22,051 bases of DNA from a virus: the IMG/VR virus record IMGVR_UViG_3300006802_000661, positions 1 to 22,051 of that record, one strand, 5' to 3'. The notes below the pieces were generated by a model, which searched no databases, was not told the origin of the DNA, and saw only the letters and a program-made list of their open reading frames with translations. Below, piece by piece: positions 1 through 8,047 of the stretch. Position 1 is the stretch's first letter; every line of letters begins with the position of its first letter. The position numbers were made by a program, and so were the translations under genes.

Positions 1-1427
1 CTGGTCCTACTGGCCCAACCGGCACTAGCGGCCCGACCGGTCCTACTGGAACGGCTGGTCCAACGGGACCCGGTGTCGGCGCAACTGGTCCTACAGGCCC
101 AACAGGGGCAACCGGTGCTGGCGGCACGGGTCCTACAGGTCCTACAGGGGCTAATGGAATTGATGGCCCGACAGGCCCGACTGGTGCAACTGGTCCTGCC
201 GGTGGTGGCCCAACGGGTCCGACGGGTCCCGCGTCTACGGTAGCGGGCCCGACTGGTCCTACGGGAAGTTCTGGCACTGCTGGTGCCGTTGGCCCAACTG
301 GGCCGACAGGCGCATCAGGTGGTGGCGGTTCCTCATTTTGGGTTAGCGTTGCTGATTATGGGGCTGTCGGTAACGGCTCAACAGATGACACGTCTGCCTT
401 TCAGTCTGCAATCAACTCTCTCGGCGCGGCTGGCGGTACAGTTATCATTCCTGATGGGTTCCGGTGCCGAATCGCTTCCAATCTGACGGTGAAGCCAAAT
501 GTGACCCTGAAAGGTCCGTTTAAGTACGTGGGCACCCCCGGCAACAACTCTTCTACGCCCTATGGCAGCGTGTCCGCTATTCTTCTGAGTTCTAGCGCCA
601 CCATTGAGCTTCAAGGCGGCGCTGGCGTTGATGGCTGTCTCATCTACCGTTATGGCATGTCATTCCCGGAAAGTAGTTCTTCTGGGTTCTCTGGCACGGC
701 CATTCAAGTTAGCTCCTATGACGATGCGTTTGTCACAGGCTCTATGATCCTTGGCTTCAATCAGGCCATTTACTCCACCAACTCTCAGAGAATCAGAGTG
801 GTGGATGTCTATATTGACTGTAACAACGGTGTGTGGATTGACCAGTGCGCAGACATCTCGCGTCTGGCGCGGGTGCATTGCTGGCCGTTTGTCACCATTG
901 CGGGCGGGGGCGGAACGTCTCGTCTTCAGAGAAGCGGCAACGCTTTTTACTTCACTAATCTCAATGACTGGGGCAAGGTAGTTGACTGCTTCAGCTACGG
1001 GTATTTTAGAGGTTATCACGTTAACGGACCTGATGAGATGTCCTTCATCGGGTGTGGTGCTGACAATACACCCGGTGCTTATTCCGGCTCCATTGGGTTC
1101 CTTGTCACGGGCAGCAGCACCAATACGACATTGGTTGGCTGTCAAACCGCAGCGCAACAAAACGGATATTACTTCTCAACGTCTGGCAGCAGCCGCATGA
1201 TTCACTGCGATGCTTGGGGCTGCACAGACAATGGGATTGTTGTCTCCGCTGGCGATGTAGCTATTATGGGTGGCGGCATCCGTTATGTTGGGCCTTATGG
1301 TCCGGCGACAGGATTGGCTCGCGTAGGTGGCAACGCATATGTGTGGGGTGTTGGGTTCCAGACAGGCGGAACCATGACGCCGACTTCTGGCACTATTACT
1401 ACTATGCCTGCGACTTATACATTCTAA
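1..1427 (+). CDS. Tail fibre/tailspike, collagen-like stalk plus pectate-lyase-like fold (5' partial)
   Basis: The reading frame is open from base 3 and runs to the TAA at 1425-1427, so the N-terminus lies outside the window. The first ~110 visible residues are Gly-X-Y triplets, mostly Gly-Pro-Thr, with a few interruptions, typical of trimeric collagen-like stalks in phage fibres. After a GGGGSS linker comes [16 protein letters not shown], the entry motif of the pectate-lyase-3 / right-handed beta-helix family (PF12708 type) found in tailspikes that bind or cleave surface polysaccharide. The rest is Gly/Ser/Thr-rich with short beta-strand-like stretches, as expected of a beta-helix. No S74 chaperone is seen at its C-terminus. 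Likely role: host surface recognition or depolymerisation. Catalytic activity cannot be judged from sequence alone. The modifying enzyme encoded 20 bases downstream may act on this protein (inference). Confidence 0.85.
   Translation, partial: GPTGPTGTSGPTGPTGTAGPTGPGVGATGPTGPTGATGAGGTGPTGPTGANGIDGPTGPTGATGPAGGGPTGPTGPASTVAGPTGPTGSSGTAGAVGPTGPTGASGGGGSSFWVSVADYGAVGNGSTDDTSAFQSAINSLGAAGGTVIIPDGFRCRIASNLTVKPNVTLKGPFKYVGTPGNNSSTPYGSVSAILLSSSATIELQGGAGVDGCLIYRYGMSFPESSSSGFSGTAIQVSSYDDAFVTGSMILGFNQAIYSTNSQRIRVVDVYIDCNNGVWIDQCADISRLARVHCWPFVTIAGGGGTSRLQRSGNAFYFTNLNDWGKVVDCFSYGYFRGYHVNGPDEMSFIGCGADNTPGAYSGSIGFLVTGSSTNTTLVGCQTAAQQNGYYFSTSGSSRMIHCDAWGCTDNGIVVSAGDVAIMGGGIRYVGPYGPATGLARVGGNAYVWGVGFQTGGTMTPTSGTITTMPATYTF
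3..332 (+). repeat. Collagen-like Gly-Pro-Thr triplet tract
   Basis: In the frame of the fibre gene this tract reads as a run of Gly-X-Y triplets, about 17 of them Gly-Pro-Thr, with variants [18 protein letters not shown] and short breaks (GG, STVA). At DNA level units such as GGTCCTACTGG recur with synonymous changes, so the tract is a degenerate repeat rather than a perfect microsatellite. Such tracts expand and contract easily and form triple helices in phage fibres. Confidence 0.9.
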
Positions 1428-1447
1428 ACCGGCACTAAGGGGGTCAC

Positions 1448-3040
1448 ATGCCGTTTAGCTCTCAGTCTGGCAAAGCCAGCATCAAATGGGTTATGTCCAA
1501 AATTCCGCAGCCTGAAACTGCGTTGGACATTGGCGTTGGCGAGGGTACTTACGCCAAGCTATTCCCTAAAATTAAATGGACAGGCGTTGAGATTTGGGAG
1601 CCATACGTTGAGAAGTATGGCCTTAATAAGCTGTATCCTGACCTGCATATTTCGGATGCCAGAACGTGGGACACAGATCAGCGCTTTGACGTATGCTTCC
1701 TTGGCGATGTTCTTGAACATATGGAGAAGGACGAGGCACAGGCTCTTGTCCGCCGCGCCAAGTGTTGGGCTGCGACTGTCATCATCAGCATCCCTATTGG
1801 CAAGTATCCGCAGGGTGAGTTTGAGGGCAACCCCCACGAGGCCCATGTTACTGACAATTGGTCTGACGCCGACGTTAAACTGTGCTTTGGCAAGCCTACG
1901 TGGTCTTATATTGACGGTGAGATCGGCGTGTATGTTTACTCGCCGTTTGAGATCAAGTTAACTTACTGCGTCTACGCCATCAGCAAGAATGAGGAACAAT
2001 TTGTTCAGCGGTTCTGCGAGTCTGCCAAAGAGGCTGATCTTGTCCTCATTGCTGACACTGGAAGCACTGATAGGACGGCTGATCTATCCCGTGAGTGCGG
2101 CGCAAAGGTCCACGATATTTACGTCAACCCTTGGCGCTTTGACATCGCTCGCAATGCTGCTCTTGCTCTTATTCCCCGGTCTATTGATATTTGCATATCG
2201 CTGGATTTGGACGAGGTTTTAGAGCCGGGCTGGAAAGACAAGATTGAGCGTGTCTGGGTTCCCGGTAAGACTACGAACCTGTGGTACTACTTTGACTGGG
2301 GCCACAACATCCGGTTCCCCTATCGCAAAATCCACAGCCGTCACGGCTACCACTGGCACCACCCCTGCCATGAGGATTTGCGGATTGATGGGCGCGTGGA
2401 GCATGTCACGGCATGGTGTCCGCACCTGCTCGTGTCACATCACCCGGACCCGACCAAAAGTCGTGGTCAATACATGGAAATGCTGGAGGTGGCTGTCAAA
2501 GAGGACGCCACCGATCCGCATCATTATTTCTACTATGCCCGCGAGTTGACGTTCTATCGCCGCTGGGAGGAAGCCAAGAAGGCGTTGACGACCTATCTGG
2601 GCATGAACGCCGCCAGCAATCAGAACGAGCGGTGCTACGCCATGCGACTCATGGGTAAGTCCTACGCTGAGACTGGCGACATAGTGCAGGCTGAGAAGTG
2701 GTATTACATGGCCGCTGGCGAGGCCCCCAATACCCGCGAGCCGTGGTGCGAGCTTGCCATGCTCATGTATCGCCAGAGTCGTTGGGAGGAGTGCTTCGCC
2801 GCCTCCATGCGTGCGCTGAAGATCAAGGATAAACAGCTTGTCTATACCTGTGACCCGGCGGTTTGGGGCTACTGGGCGCACGATCTTGCCAGCATTTCTG
2901 CTTGGCGGCTTGGGCTAAAAGACATTGCCCTTGAGCAGGCAAAAATTGCGGCTGAGATGGAGCCTAACGACTTACGTTTGAGACAAAATTTAGAGTATAT
3001 TCTCAACGCAATTCAGGCGCAGGGGGAGAAAGCGGCATGA
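1448..3040 (+). CDS. Methyltransferase - family 2 glycosyltransferase - TPR fusion protein
   Basis: ATG start is preceded by AAGGGGGT. Residues ~12-165 form a class I SAM methyltransferase: motif I ALDIGVGEG (25-33), acidic E48 at the end of strand 2, D70-A-R, and FLGDVLEHM (84-92). Residues ~171-360 resemble a GT-A family 2 glycosyltransferase: ISKNEE near 178-183, DTGSTDRT (203-210), and the DxD-like LDLDE (252-256) that would bind the metal and nucleotide sugar. Residues ~385-530 are TPR-like helical repeats. The 530-residue length fits three domains without truncation. It sits between the fibre and the lysis genes in a late gene block, so it probably acts on a virion protein or on host surface glycans. 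The target, sugar and methyl acceptor are unknown; O- or N-methylation of the added sugar is one possibility (inference). Confidence 0.8.
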   Translation: MPFSSQSGKASIKWVMSKIPQPETALDIGVGEGTYAKLFPKIKWTGVEIWEPYVEKYGLNKLYPDLHISDARTWDTDQRFDVCFLGDVLEHMEKDEAQALVRRAKCWAATVIISIPIGKYPQGEFEGNPHEAHVTDNWSDADVKLCFGKPTWSYIDGEIGVYVYSPFEIKLTYCVYAISKNEEQFVQRFCESAKEADLVLIADTGSTDRTADLSRECGAKVHDIYVNPWRFDIARNAALALIPRSIDICISLDLDEVLEPGWKDKIERVWVPGKTTNLWYYFDWGHNIRFPYRKIHSRHGYHWHHPCHEDLRIDGRVEHVTAWCPHLLVSHHPDPTKSRGQYMEMLEVAVKEDATDPHHYFYYARELTFYRRWEEAKKALTTYLGMNAASNQNERCYAMRLMGKSYAETGDIVQAEKWYYMAAGEAPNTREPWCELAMLMYRQSRWEECFAASMRALKIKDKQLVYTCDPAVWGYWAHDLASISAWRLGLKDIALEQAKIAAEMEPNDLRLRQNLEYILNAIQAQGEKAA

Positions 3041-3044
3041 AACG

Positions 3045-3290
3045 GTGGACCCCCAGTCCCTCATAAACTTGGCTGTAGGAATAATCCTTACTGGTCTTGG
3101 CTGGTTTGGGCGGCAACTTTGGGATGCCGTCAAAGACTTGCGTAAAGACCTGCATAAGATTGAGTCGGAACTCCCGCGAGTCTACGTCGCCAAGGAGGAG
3201 TTCCGGCATGACATCCAAGAAATTAAGCAAATCTGCAATGAGATATTCCGCAAAATAGACGATCTGCGCGACAGAAAGGCAGACAAATGA
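3045..3290 (+). CDS. Small membrane protein with coiled coil (holin candidate)
   Basis: The start is GTG, 4 bases after the preceding stop, with AGGGGGAG upstream inside the previous gene. The ATG at 3037 opens only a 9-codon reading frame. The 81-residue product has one hydrophobic segment (residues ~6-22, INLAVGIILTGLGWFG) followed by a charged, heptad-like helix to the C-terminus, ending in DRKADK. Proteins of this shape are common beside phage endolysins and are often listed as putative holins or accessory lysis proteins, but the architecture alone does not prove pore formation. It overlaps the next gene by ATGA, indicating coupled translation within the lysis cassette. Alternative: a membrane-anchored scaffold or an antiholin. 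Confidence 0.7.
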   Translation: MDPQSLINLAVGIILTGLGWFGRQLWDAVKDLRKDLHKIESELPRVYVAKEEFRHDIQEIKQICNEIFRKIDDLRDRKADK

Positions 3291-3757
3291 GCCTCGACGT
3301 TGACCGAATCACTAAGTCGGTTGGCGCTGTCACGGCTGTCTTTGCCATGGTTGGCGGGGGTTATACCGCCTCAGATAAGCTTGGCTTGTTCAGAAAGCCG
3401 ATCCTTGAGTGGTCGGCGGAGCATTTCAGCATTACGGATGGCCCCGCCAATGGTGAGTTTGCCGTGGTGGCAGCGCGCCGAAAGATCAGGGACGATTGCT
3501 CGGTTGAGCAGTTCTATCTGGAGGTTCGCGACTCCCGATACATTGTCCACAAAGCTAACCCATCCATAGCCAAGTTTTCTGGTCCAGCTAATGATAAGGT
3601 GGATAAGTTTGGCTACACCATAACCATTGAGGATTCCAATAGAGTAGCACCCGGAAGGGCCACTTTGTTGGCTCATATCAGGTACAAATGCCCAGAGGGT
3701 GAGGTTCTTCTTAATTACCCGGATCACGCCAATCTGACTTTCAACATCACCAAATAG
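3287..3757 (+). CDS. Membrane-anchored hypothetical protein in lysis cassette
   Basis: I do not recognise this family. The ATG overlaps the previous stop (ATGA). The N-terminus has a moderately hydrophobic Gly/Ala-rich segment (residues ~11-28) that could be a membrane anchor or uncleaved signal. The remaining ~120 residues alternate short hydrophobic and polar stretches as in a beta-sandwich, and contain exactly two cysteines, C71 and C135, which could form a disulphide if the domain faces the periplasm. It lies between the small membrane protein and the endolysin, so a part in lysis timing, spanin-like function or superinfection control is possible but unproven. Confidence 0.65.
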   Translation: MSLDVDRITKSVGAVTAVFAMVGGGYTASDKLGLFRKPILEWSAEHFSITDGPANGEFAVVAARRKIRDDCSVEQFYLEVRDSRYIVHKANPSIAKFSGPANDKVDKFGYTITIEDSNRVAPGRATLLAHIRYKCPEGEVLLNYPDHANLTFNITK

Positions 3758-3767
3758 GAGCTGTGCC

Positions 3768-4487
3768 ATGCGTATGTCTGAAGATGGATTGGCGCTGGTC
3801 AAGGAGTTTGAGGGCCTGCGTCTGAAGGCATATAAGTGCCCGGCGGCTGTCTGGACTATTGGCTACGGCCACACTTCTGCGGCTGGCGCGCCCACCGTGA
3901 ATCCCGGCATGGAGATCACCAAGGAGGAAGCCGAAGCTATCCTCAAGCGTGACATGGTGCAGTACGAGGCCGGTGTCGAGAAGCTCGTCAAAGTGGAGCT
4001 TACGCAGGGCCAGTTTGATGCGCTGGTGGACTTTGCCTACAACGCTGGTGTTGGCGCGCTTGCTAAGTCTACGTTGCTGAAGAAGGTTAACGCAGAAAAG
4101 TTTGATGAAGTTCCCGCCGAGTTCATGAAATGGACCCGTGGCGGCGGCAAAGAGCTTCCGGGCTTGGTTCGCCGCCGTCGCGCAGAAGTAAAACTCTGGC
4201 GCGGTTTGGACACCGAGAAGCCCATTCCGGTGGAAGAAGCTCGTATGGAACCGGATGCTCCGGCACCCAAGAAAAGCATCGTGCAGTCCAAAGAGGCCAA
4301 TGGCGCTGTCATTGCTGGTGGTGCGGGCGCGATTGCTGTGGTTCAGGAGGTCATGCCTATCGTGAAAGAGGGAGGTGACATCCTGTCTGCCATGAGTACG
4401 ACAGCTATCGTATGTCTCGTAATTGTTGTGGCTGCGGGCGCTATTTGGTATTTCCGCAAGCAGAGGCTTGACGAGGAGGGGGCATGA
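3768..4487 (+). CDS. Endolysin, GH24 lysozyme with C-terminal membrane helix
   Basis: Hydrolyses the glycan backbone of peptidoglycan to release progeny. Start ATG has AGGAG seven bases upstream. The GH24 triad appears as E15, C24 and T30 (E-x8-C-x5-T), the version with cysteine in place of the T4 aspartate, as in P1 Lyz-type enzymes. WTIGYGHT (29-36), QFDALVDFAYNAG (82-94) and GLVRRRRAE (132-140) complete the family signature. After a proline-rich linker (151-170) there is a Gly/Ala-rich stretch (179-193) and a strong transmembrane helix (~211-229) with a basic flank FRKQR. Plain GH24 enzymes end near residue 150-165, so the C-terminal ~75 residues are an extension that would tether the enzyme to the inner membrane. 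The stop overlaps the i-spanin start (ATGA). The fold assignment is firm; the role of the tail is inferred. Confidence 0.92.
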   Translation: MRMSEDGLALVKEFEGLRLKAYKCPAAVWTIGYGHTSAAGAPTVNPGMEITKEEAEAILKRDMVQYEAGVEKLVKVELTQGQFDALVDFAYNAGVGALAKSTLLKKVNAEKFDEVPAEFMKWTRGGGKELPGLVRRRRAEVKLWRGLDTEKPIPVEEARMEPDAPAPKKSIVQSKEANGAVIAGGAGAIAVVQEVMPIVKEGGDILSAMSTTAIVCLVIVVAAGAIWYFRKQRLDEEGA

Positions 4488-4714
4488 TTGGGTTTTTGTT
4501 CTCGCCCATCGGGCGCTTTGTGTCAGCGGTTGGCGGGGTCCTCCTCGCCATCGCCGCTGTTTATGGCAAAGGCCGGAGAGACGCCCGGCAAAAGCTGGAG
4601 GCCGAAGCCAATGCTGATGCTCTTGCACGCACGCAGTCTGCTATTCGGGCTGGCGATAACGCTGCTACTGATTCTGCCCGGCTGCGCGACTCCGACGGCC
4701 ACCGTCGCGACTAA
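4484..4714 (+). CDS. Inner-membrane spanin (Rz-like)
   Basis: A 76-residue protein beginning at the ATGA overlap with the endolysin. It has an N-terminal transmembrane helix (residues ~11-27), then a charged helical periplasmic stretch (GRRDARQKLEAEANADALAR and onward), ending in RLRDSDGHRRD. This is the shape of an i-spanin: anchored in the inner membrane, it pairs with the outer-membrane lipoprotein encoded in the overlapping frame to fuse the two membranes at the last step of lysis. It is short for an Rz protein, but the nested partner gene supports the call. Confidence 0.8.
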   Translation: MIGFLFSPIGRFVSAVGGVLLAIAAVYGKGRRDARQKLEAEANADALARTQSAIRAGDNAATDSARLRDSDGHRRD

Positions 4715-4835
4715 CAAATCTGTCTGCGAGGTTTGGAAGCCAGTCTCGTGGTCCAAGAAAGATACAGACCAGACAATTACGGAAGTTAAGGTCAACAACG
4801 CTCGTCGTGAGGGGTGGTGCCACGACGCCAAATAA
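4611..4835 (+). CDS. Outer-membrane spanin lipoprotein (Rz1-like), overlapping the i-spanin
   Basis: Read in a different frame, starting inside the i-spanin gene and running 121 bases past it. The frame is open further upstream, but ATG 4611 has GGAG ten bases ahead and places a proper lipoprotein signal at the N-terminus: basic HAR, a Leu/Ile-rich core, then L22-P23-G24-C25 as lipobox, so C25 would be lipidated and the mature chain is 50 residues. Mature C39 and C70 (counted from the ATG) could allow a disulphide. Partial nesting of o-spanin in i-spanin is a known arrangement and supports both calls. A second in-frame ATG at 4617 is possible. Confidence 0.82.
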   Translation: MLMLLHARSLLFGLAITLLLILPGCATPTATVATNKSVCEVWKPVSWSKKDTDQTITEVKVNNARREGWCHDAK

Positions 4836-4868
4836 ATGGTATCATGAGCAAAACCGCGAGGCTTGACC

Positions 4869-5585
4869 GTGACTACAGGTCTTACTTACTCCACTTATAA
4901 GACCCAGATTGCGACCTTGGCGGTTGTTTCTGAGACAGATGCCAATTTTTTGACAATCCTGCCTCAGACCATCACCTACGCTGAGAACCGCATTTATCGC
5001 GATCTTGATCTTCTCAGCACGGTTACGAGCAACACGTCCTACTCTTTGACCGCTGGCAACAGGAACGTAACGGTTCCTGCGTCTACGTTTGTCACGATCC
5101 AAGAGGTGAACGTGCTGCTGCCTGCTGGCGCGGTAGACCCGGAGATCAGCACACGTGTCGCCCTTGTGCCGACGACCAAAGAGTTCCTTAACGTAGTCTA
5201 TTCCAGCATCAGCGGAGCAGCTACGCCGGAATACTTTGCGATGTTGGATCAGAGCAGCTTTGTTGTTGGTCCATGGCCTGACAACAACTACACGGTAGAG
5301 ATTGTTGGCACGATCCGTCCTGCCAGCTTGTCGGCTGCTAATACCGAAACATTCATCAGTCTGTATCTGCCTGACCTCTTCATCATGGCAAGCATGATTT
5401 ACGTGTCTGGCTATCAGCGTAACTTTGGCCGTCAGTCAGATGACCCCGCCATGGCGCAATCTTATGAAACGCAGTACCAAGCTCTTCTGAAGGGCGCGAC
5501 TGTTGAAGAGTACCGCAAGAAGTTCCAGTCTAGTGGTTGGTCTTCTATGTCGCCTGCTGTTGTTGCAACGCCTTCTCGGGGATAA
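4869..5585 (+). CDS. Head-to-tail adaptor protein (SU10 adaptor-like)
   Basis: A 238-residue protein without membrane segments. I chose GTG 4869 because GCGAGG at 4856-4861 lies seven bases upstream; a TTG at 4863 in the same frame is only one base from that site. The N-terminal helical part contains TYAENRIYRDLDLLSTV, a pattern seen in adaptor proteins of SU10-type and related podoviruses, followed by a beta-rich middle and a C-terminal helical segment (YETQYQALLKGATVEEYRKK). Such proteins sit under the portal and connect it to the nozzle. The next gene encodes a nozzle-like protein, as expected. Family assignment is from motif memory and position, not from a database search. Confidence 0.68.
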   Translation: MTTGLTYSTYKTQIATLAVVSETDANFLTILPQTITYAENRIYRDLDLLSTVTSNTSYSLTAGNRNVTVPASTFVTIQEVNVLLPAGAVDPEISTRVALVPTTKEFLNVVYSSISGAATPEYFAMLDQSSFVVGPWPDNNYTVEIVGTIRPASLSAANTETFISLYLPDLFIMASMIYVSGYQRNFGRQSDDPAMAQSYETQYQALLKGATVEEYRKKFQSSGWSSMSPAVVATPSRG

Positions 5586-5588
5586 TAA

Positions 5589-7685
5589 ATGCCCCACGCT
5601 TCACTAAAGCTAGTTCCCGGCGTTGATCAGAACAAAACACCCGCTTTGAATGAGGCGGGTATTTCTGAATCAAATCTGATCCGGTTCATTCCTGACAGGA
5701 ACGGCCTTGGTCTGGTTCAGAAACTTGGCGGCTGGACACAGTTCTATCCCAACCCGATTGAAAGCCCTGTCCGCGCGCTTCATGCGTGGCAAGGTCTTAG
5801 CACGGACACGTATCTGGCAATCGGTGCCGAAGAATCTCTGTCGGTCTTGACTCCAGTTACGTCTACTACACGCAACCGGAAAGACATCACTCCGCAGACG
5901 ACCGATAGCACAACGTCTGTGTCTTTCACGACGACGACCGGCGCTAACGGTTATATCGTGAATGTGGATGATACTGCCAGTAACATTGATAACTATGACT
6001 CTGTTTGGATTAAAACACAGGTGTCCGTTGGTGGCTTGATCCTGTTTGGCGTTTATCAATGCTATGCAGTTAGTGCTAATCAGTTTCAGATTTATGCTCG
6101 GGACAAACTTGGCAATCTTGAATATGCCACTTCTGCGGTTGCTGCTGGCGGTTCACTAGCGCAGTTTGCTACGACTAGTGGCTCTGCGAGCGTTACTGTA
6201 ACCTTGAACAATCATGGCTACGTAGACGGGGGGTTCTTCCCCGTGCTGGTTGCGACGACCGTTGGCGGAATTACGTTCTCCGGCGTTTATGAAGTCTTTA
6301 ACGCAACCACTAATACGTTCACGATTACCGCCAACAACACAGCTACAGCTACGACAACTGGATATATGAACGGCGGAAACGCTCAGTTCACATATTTCAA
6401 CGGTGTCGGGCCTCTGGCGGGCGGAACCGGTTACGGTGTTTTGGGTTATGGCCGTGGTGGTTATGGCACTGGAACGCCGCAGCCTGCGGGAACAGGAACG
6501 CCTATCACGGCTACTGATTGGTCCTTGGACAACTGGGGCGAGACGTTACTCTCATGCCCAGCAGGCGGAGCAATCTATTACTGGTCGCCTACATCCGGCA
6601 ATCCTATTGGCGTCATTATTCCAAATGCCCCGCCAGTAAATGATGGCATGTTTGTCGCGATGCCTCAGCGTCAGGCAATCGCATGGGGTTCCACGTTTGA
6701 TGGCGTGCAAGACCCCCTTTTGATCCGCTGGTCAGATGTCGGTAACTTTAATCAGTGGATTGGCTTGGTTGAGAATCAGGCCGGTTCATACCGCATACCC
6801 AAAGGCTCCAAGATTGTGTCCTGTATTCAAGGCCCTCAACAGGGTCTTGTTTGGACGGACCTTTCTGTTTGGGCGATGCAATATATTGGCTACCCGGATG
6901 TGTACGGGTTTAACGAGATTGGAACGGGCTGCGGTCTGATCTCTCGCAAAGCCTGCGCGTCCATGAACGGCGTGGTTTACTGGATGAGCCAAAGCCAGTT
7001 CTTCCGGCTGGCTGGTTCTGGTCCTGAGCCTATTCCGTGCCCCGTCTGGGACGTAATCTTCCAAGACTTGGACACAGACAATTTGGACAAGATTAGAATC
7101 GCTCCAAATAGCCGGTTCGGTGAAATCTCTTGGTTCTATCCCACTGTCGGCAATGGCGGAGAAATTAGCCATTACGTTAAGTACAATATCTATCTGAACA
7201 GTTGGGACTTTGGCACGTTGCAGCGGACGGCTTGGATTAACCAGTCCGTCCTTGGACCGCCTATCGGCGCGGGTCTTCTGCCGGGAGGCGCTGATCCGTT
7301 CATTGTACAGCATGAGACATCTACAAACGCTGTTAATGCTGGCAATGAATCGGTAGCCATGAACTCGTACTTCCAGACTGGTTACTTCCAGCTTCAGGAC
7401 GGCGATCTGCTGACATTCATTGACCAATGGTGGCCCGACGCTAAGTGGGGCTACTACGGCAGTCAGGATCAGGGAGCAGAATTGCTGCTGACATTTTATG
7501 TCACGCAATATGCCGGTGACACGCCTATCGCCTATGGCCCGTTCACGCTGACTGAAGCAACGCAGTATGTAACACCCCGACTGCGCGGACGTTTGGTGTC
7601 CATGAAGATTGAAAGCAACGACATCAACACGTTCTGGCGTATCGGCAATATGCGCTATCGCTGGCAACCTGACGGGAAGTTCTGA
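5589..7685 (+). CDS. Tail nozzle / packaged-DNA stabilisation protein (P22 gp10-like)
   Basis: A 698-residue beta-rich protein directly behind the adaptor. It opens with LVPGVDQNKTPALNEAG and RFIPDRNGLGLVQKLGGW, the start of the propeller-like nozzle proteins that close the short tail channel (P22 gp10 / T7 gp12 functional class). Residues 113-170 and 192-248 are two related inserts sharing VGG-x-x-x-x-GVY and N-x-F-x-I-x-A, absent from the core pattern. Later segments (LIRWSDVGNFNQWIG near 380; WMSQSQFFRLAG) are repeated blade-like strands. No signal peptide or membrane helix. Ends with TGATG overlap into the next gene. The class assignment is good, the exact family is inferred from position and pattern. 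Confidence 0.7.
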   Translation: MPHASLKLVPGVDQNKTPALNEAGISESNLIRFIPDRNGLGLVQKLGGWTQFYPNPIESPVRALHAWQGLSTDTYLAIGAEESLSVLTPVTSTTRNRKDITPQTTDSTTSVSFTTTTGANGYIVNVDDTASNIDNYDSVWIKTQVSVGGLILFGVYQCYAVSANQFQIYARDKLGNLEYATSAVAAGGSLAQFATTSGSASVTVTLNNHGYVDGGFFPVLVATTVGGITFSGVYEVFNATTNTFTITANNTATATTTGYMNGGNAQFTYFNGVGPLAGGTGYGVLGYGRGGYGTGTPQPAGTGTPITATDWSLDNWGETLLSCPAGGAIYYWSPTSGNPIGVIIPNAPPVNDGMFVAMPQRQAIAWGSTFDGVQDPLLIRWSDVGNFNQWIGLVENQAGSYRIPKGSKIVSCIQGPQQGLVWTDLSVWAMQYIGYPDVYGFNEIGTGCGLISRKACASMNGVVYWMSQSQFFRLAGSGPEPIPCPVWDVIFQDLDTDNLDKIRIAPNSRFGEISWFYPTVGNGGEISHYVKYNIYLNSWDFGTLQRTAWINQSVLGPPIGAGLLPGGADPFIVQHETSTNAVNAGNESVAMNSYFQTGYFQLQDGDLLTFIDQWWPDAKWGYYGSQDQGAELLLTFYVTQYAGDTPIAYGPFTLTEATQYVTPRLRGRLVSMKIESNDINTFWRIGNMRYRWQPDGKF

Positions 7686-8044
7686 TGGCCTCGTTAGACG
7701 ACATTCTCACTACTCAGAAGAATGGTGTTGTCGCCATCAACAACCTTAACAATACATATCGTATTGAGGTTGGCACAAATACGTCTGACACGGTGACTGC
7801 TGACTCTCTAGTGATTGCAGGTCGCGGCAAGATCATCAACATCTCGGTTGTAGTGGCTGGAAGCAGCAATGGCGTGATTTATAACGCCAGCGCCAACATT
7901 GCAGGTCTGCTGACTAACGCTTCTCGGCTGCTTGCCATACCGAATACTATTGGCGTGTTTCCCGCCGGGGTTTTGTTCACAAACGGGATTGTGATTTCTC
8001 CCGGTACTGGGCAGGCCGTCAACGTAACTTATGCGCTGGGGTAA
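7685..8044 (+). CDS. Small virion-associated protein, unknown function
   Basis: A 119-residue protein starting one base inside the previous stop (TGATG). It has a short polar N-terminus (DDILTTQKNGVVAINNL), then alternating hydrophobic beta strands (RGKIINISVVVAG, GVIYNASANIAGLL, GVLFTNGIVISPGTG), as in a single small beta-sandwich. No cysteines, no membrane helix. Position between nozzle and internal proteins suggests a structural or decoration role. I do not know a named function for this family. Confidence 0.7.
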   Translation: MASLDDILTTQKNGVVAINNLNNTYRIEVGTNTSDTVTADSLVIAGRGKIINISVVVAGSSNGVIYNASANIAGLLTNASRLLAIPNTIGVFPAGVLFTNGIVISPGTGQAVNVTYALG

Positions 8045-8047
8045 GCC

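Noticed and set aside
1-338. Tandem DNA repeat as a CRISPR array or minisatellite
   Set aside because: The repeats are in-frame Gly-Pro-Thr codons with synonymous variation and no spacers; they belong to the collagen-like fibre.
4488-4610. Upstream extension of the o-spanin frame
   Set aside because: The first 41 codons lack a ribosome site and would bury the lipoprotein signal; ATG 4611 is better supported.
3747-4628. 293-codon minus-strand frame across the endolysin
   Set aside because: Antisense to endolysin and spanin genes with clear motifs; its own translation shows none.
6786-7667. 293-codon minus-strand frame in the nozzle gene
   Set aside because: Antisense shadow, no ribosome site or motif.
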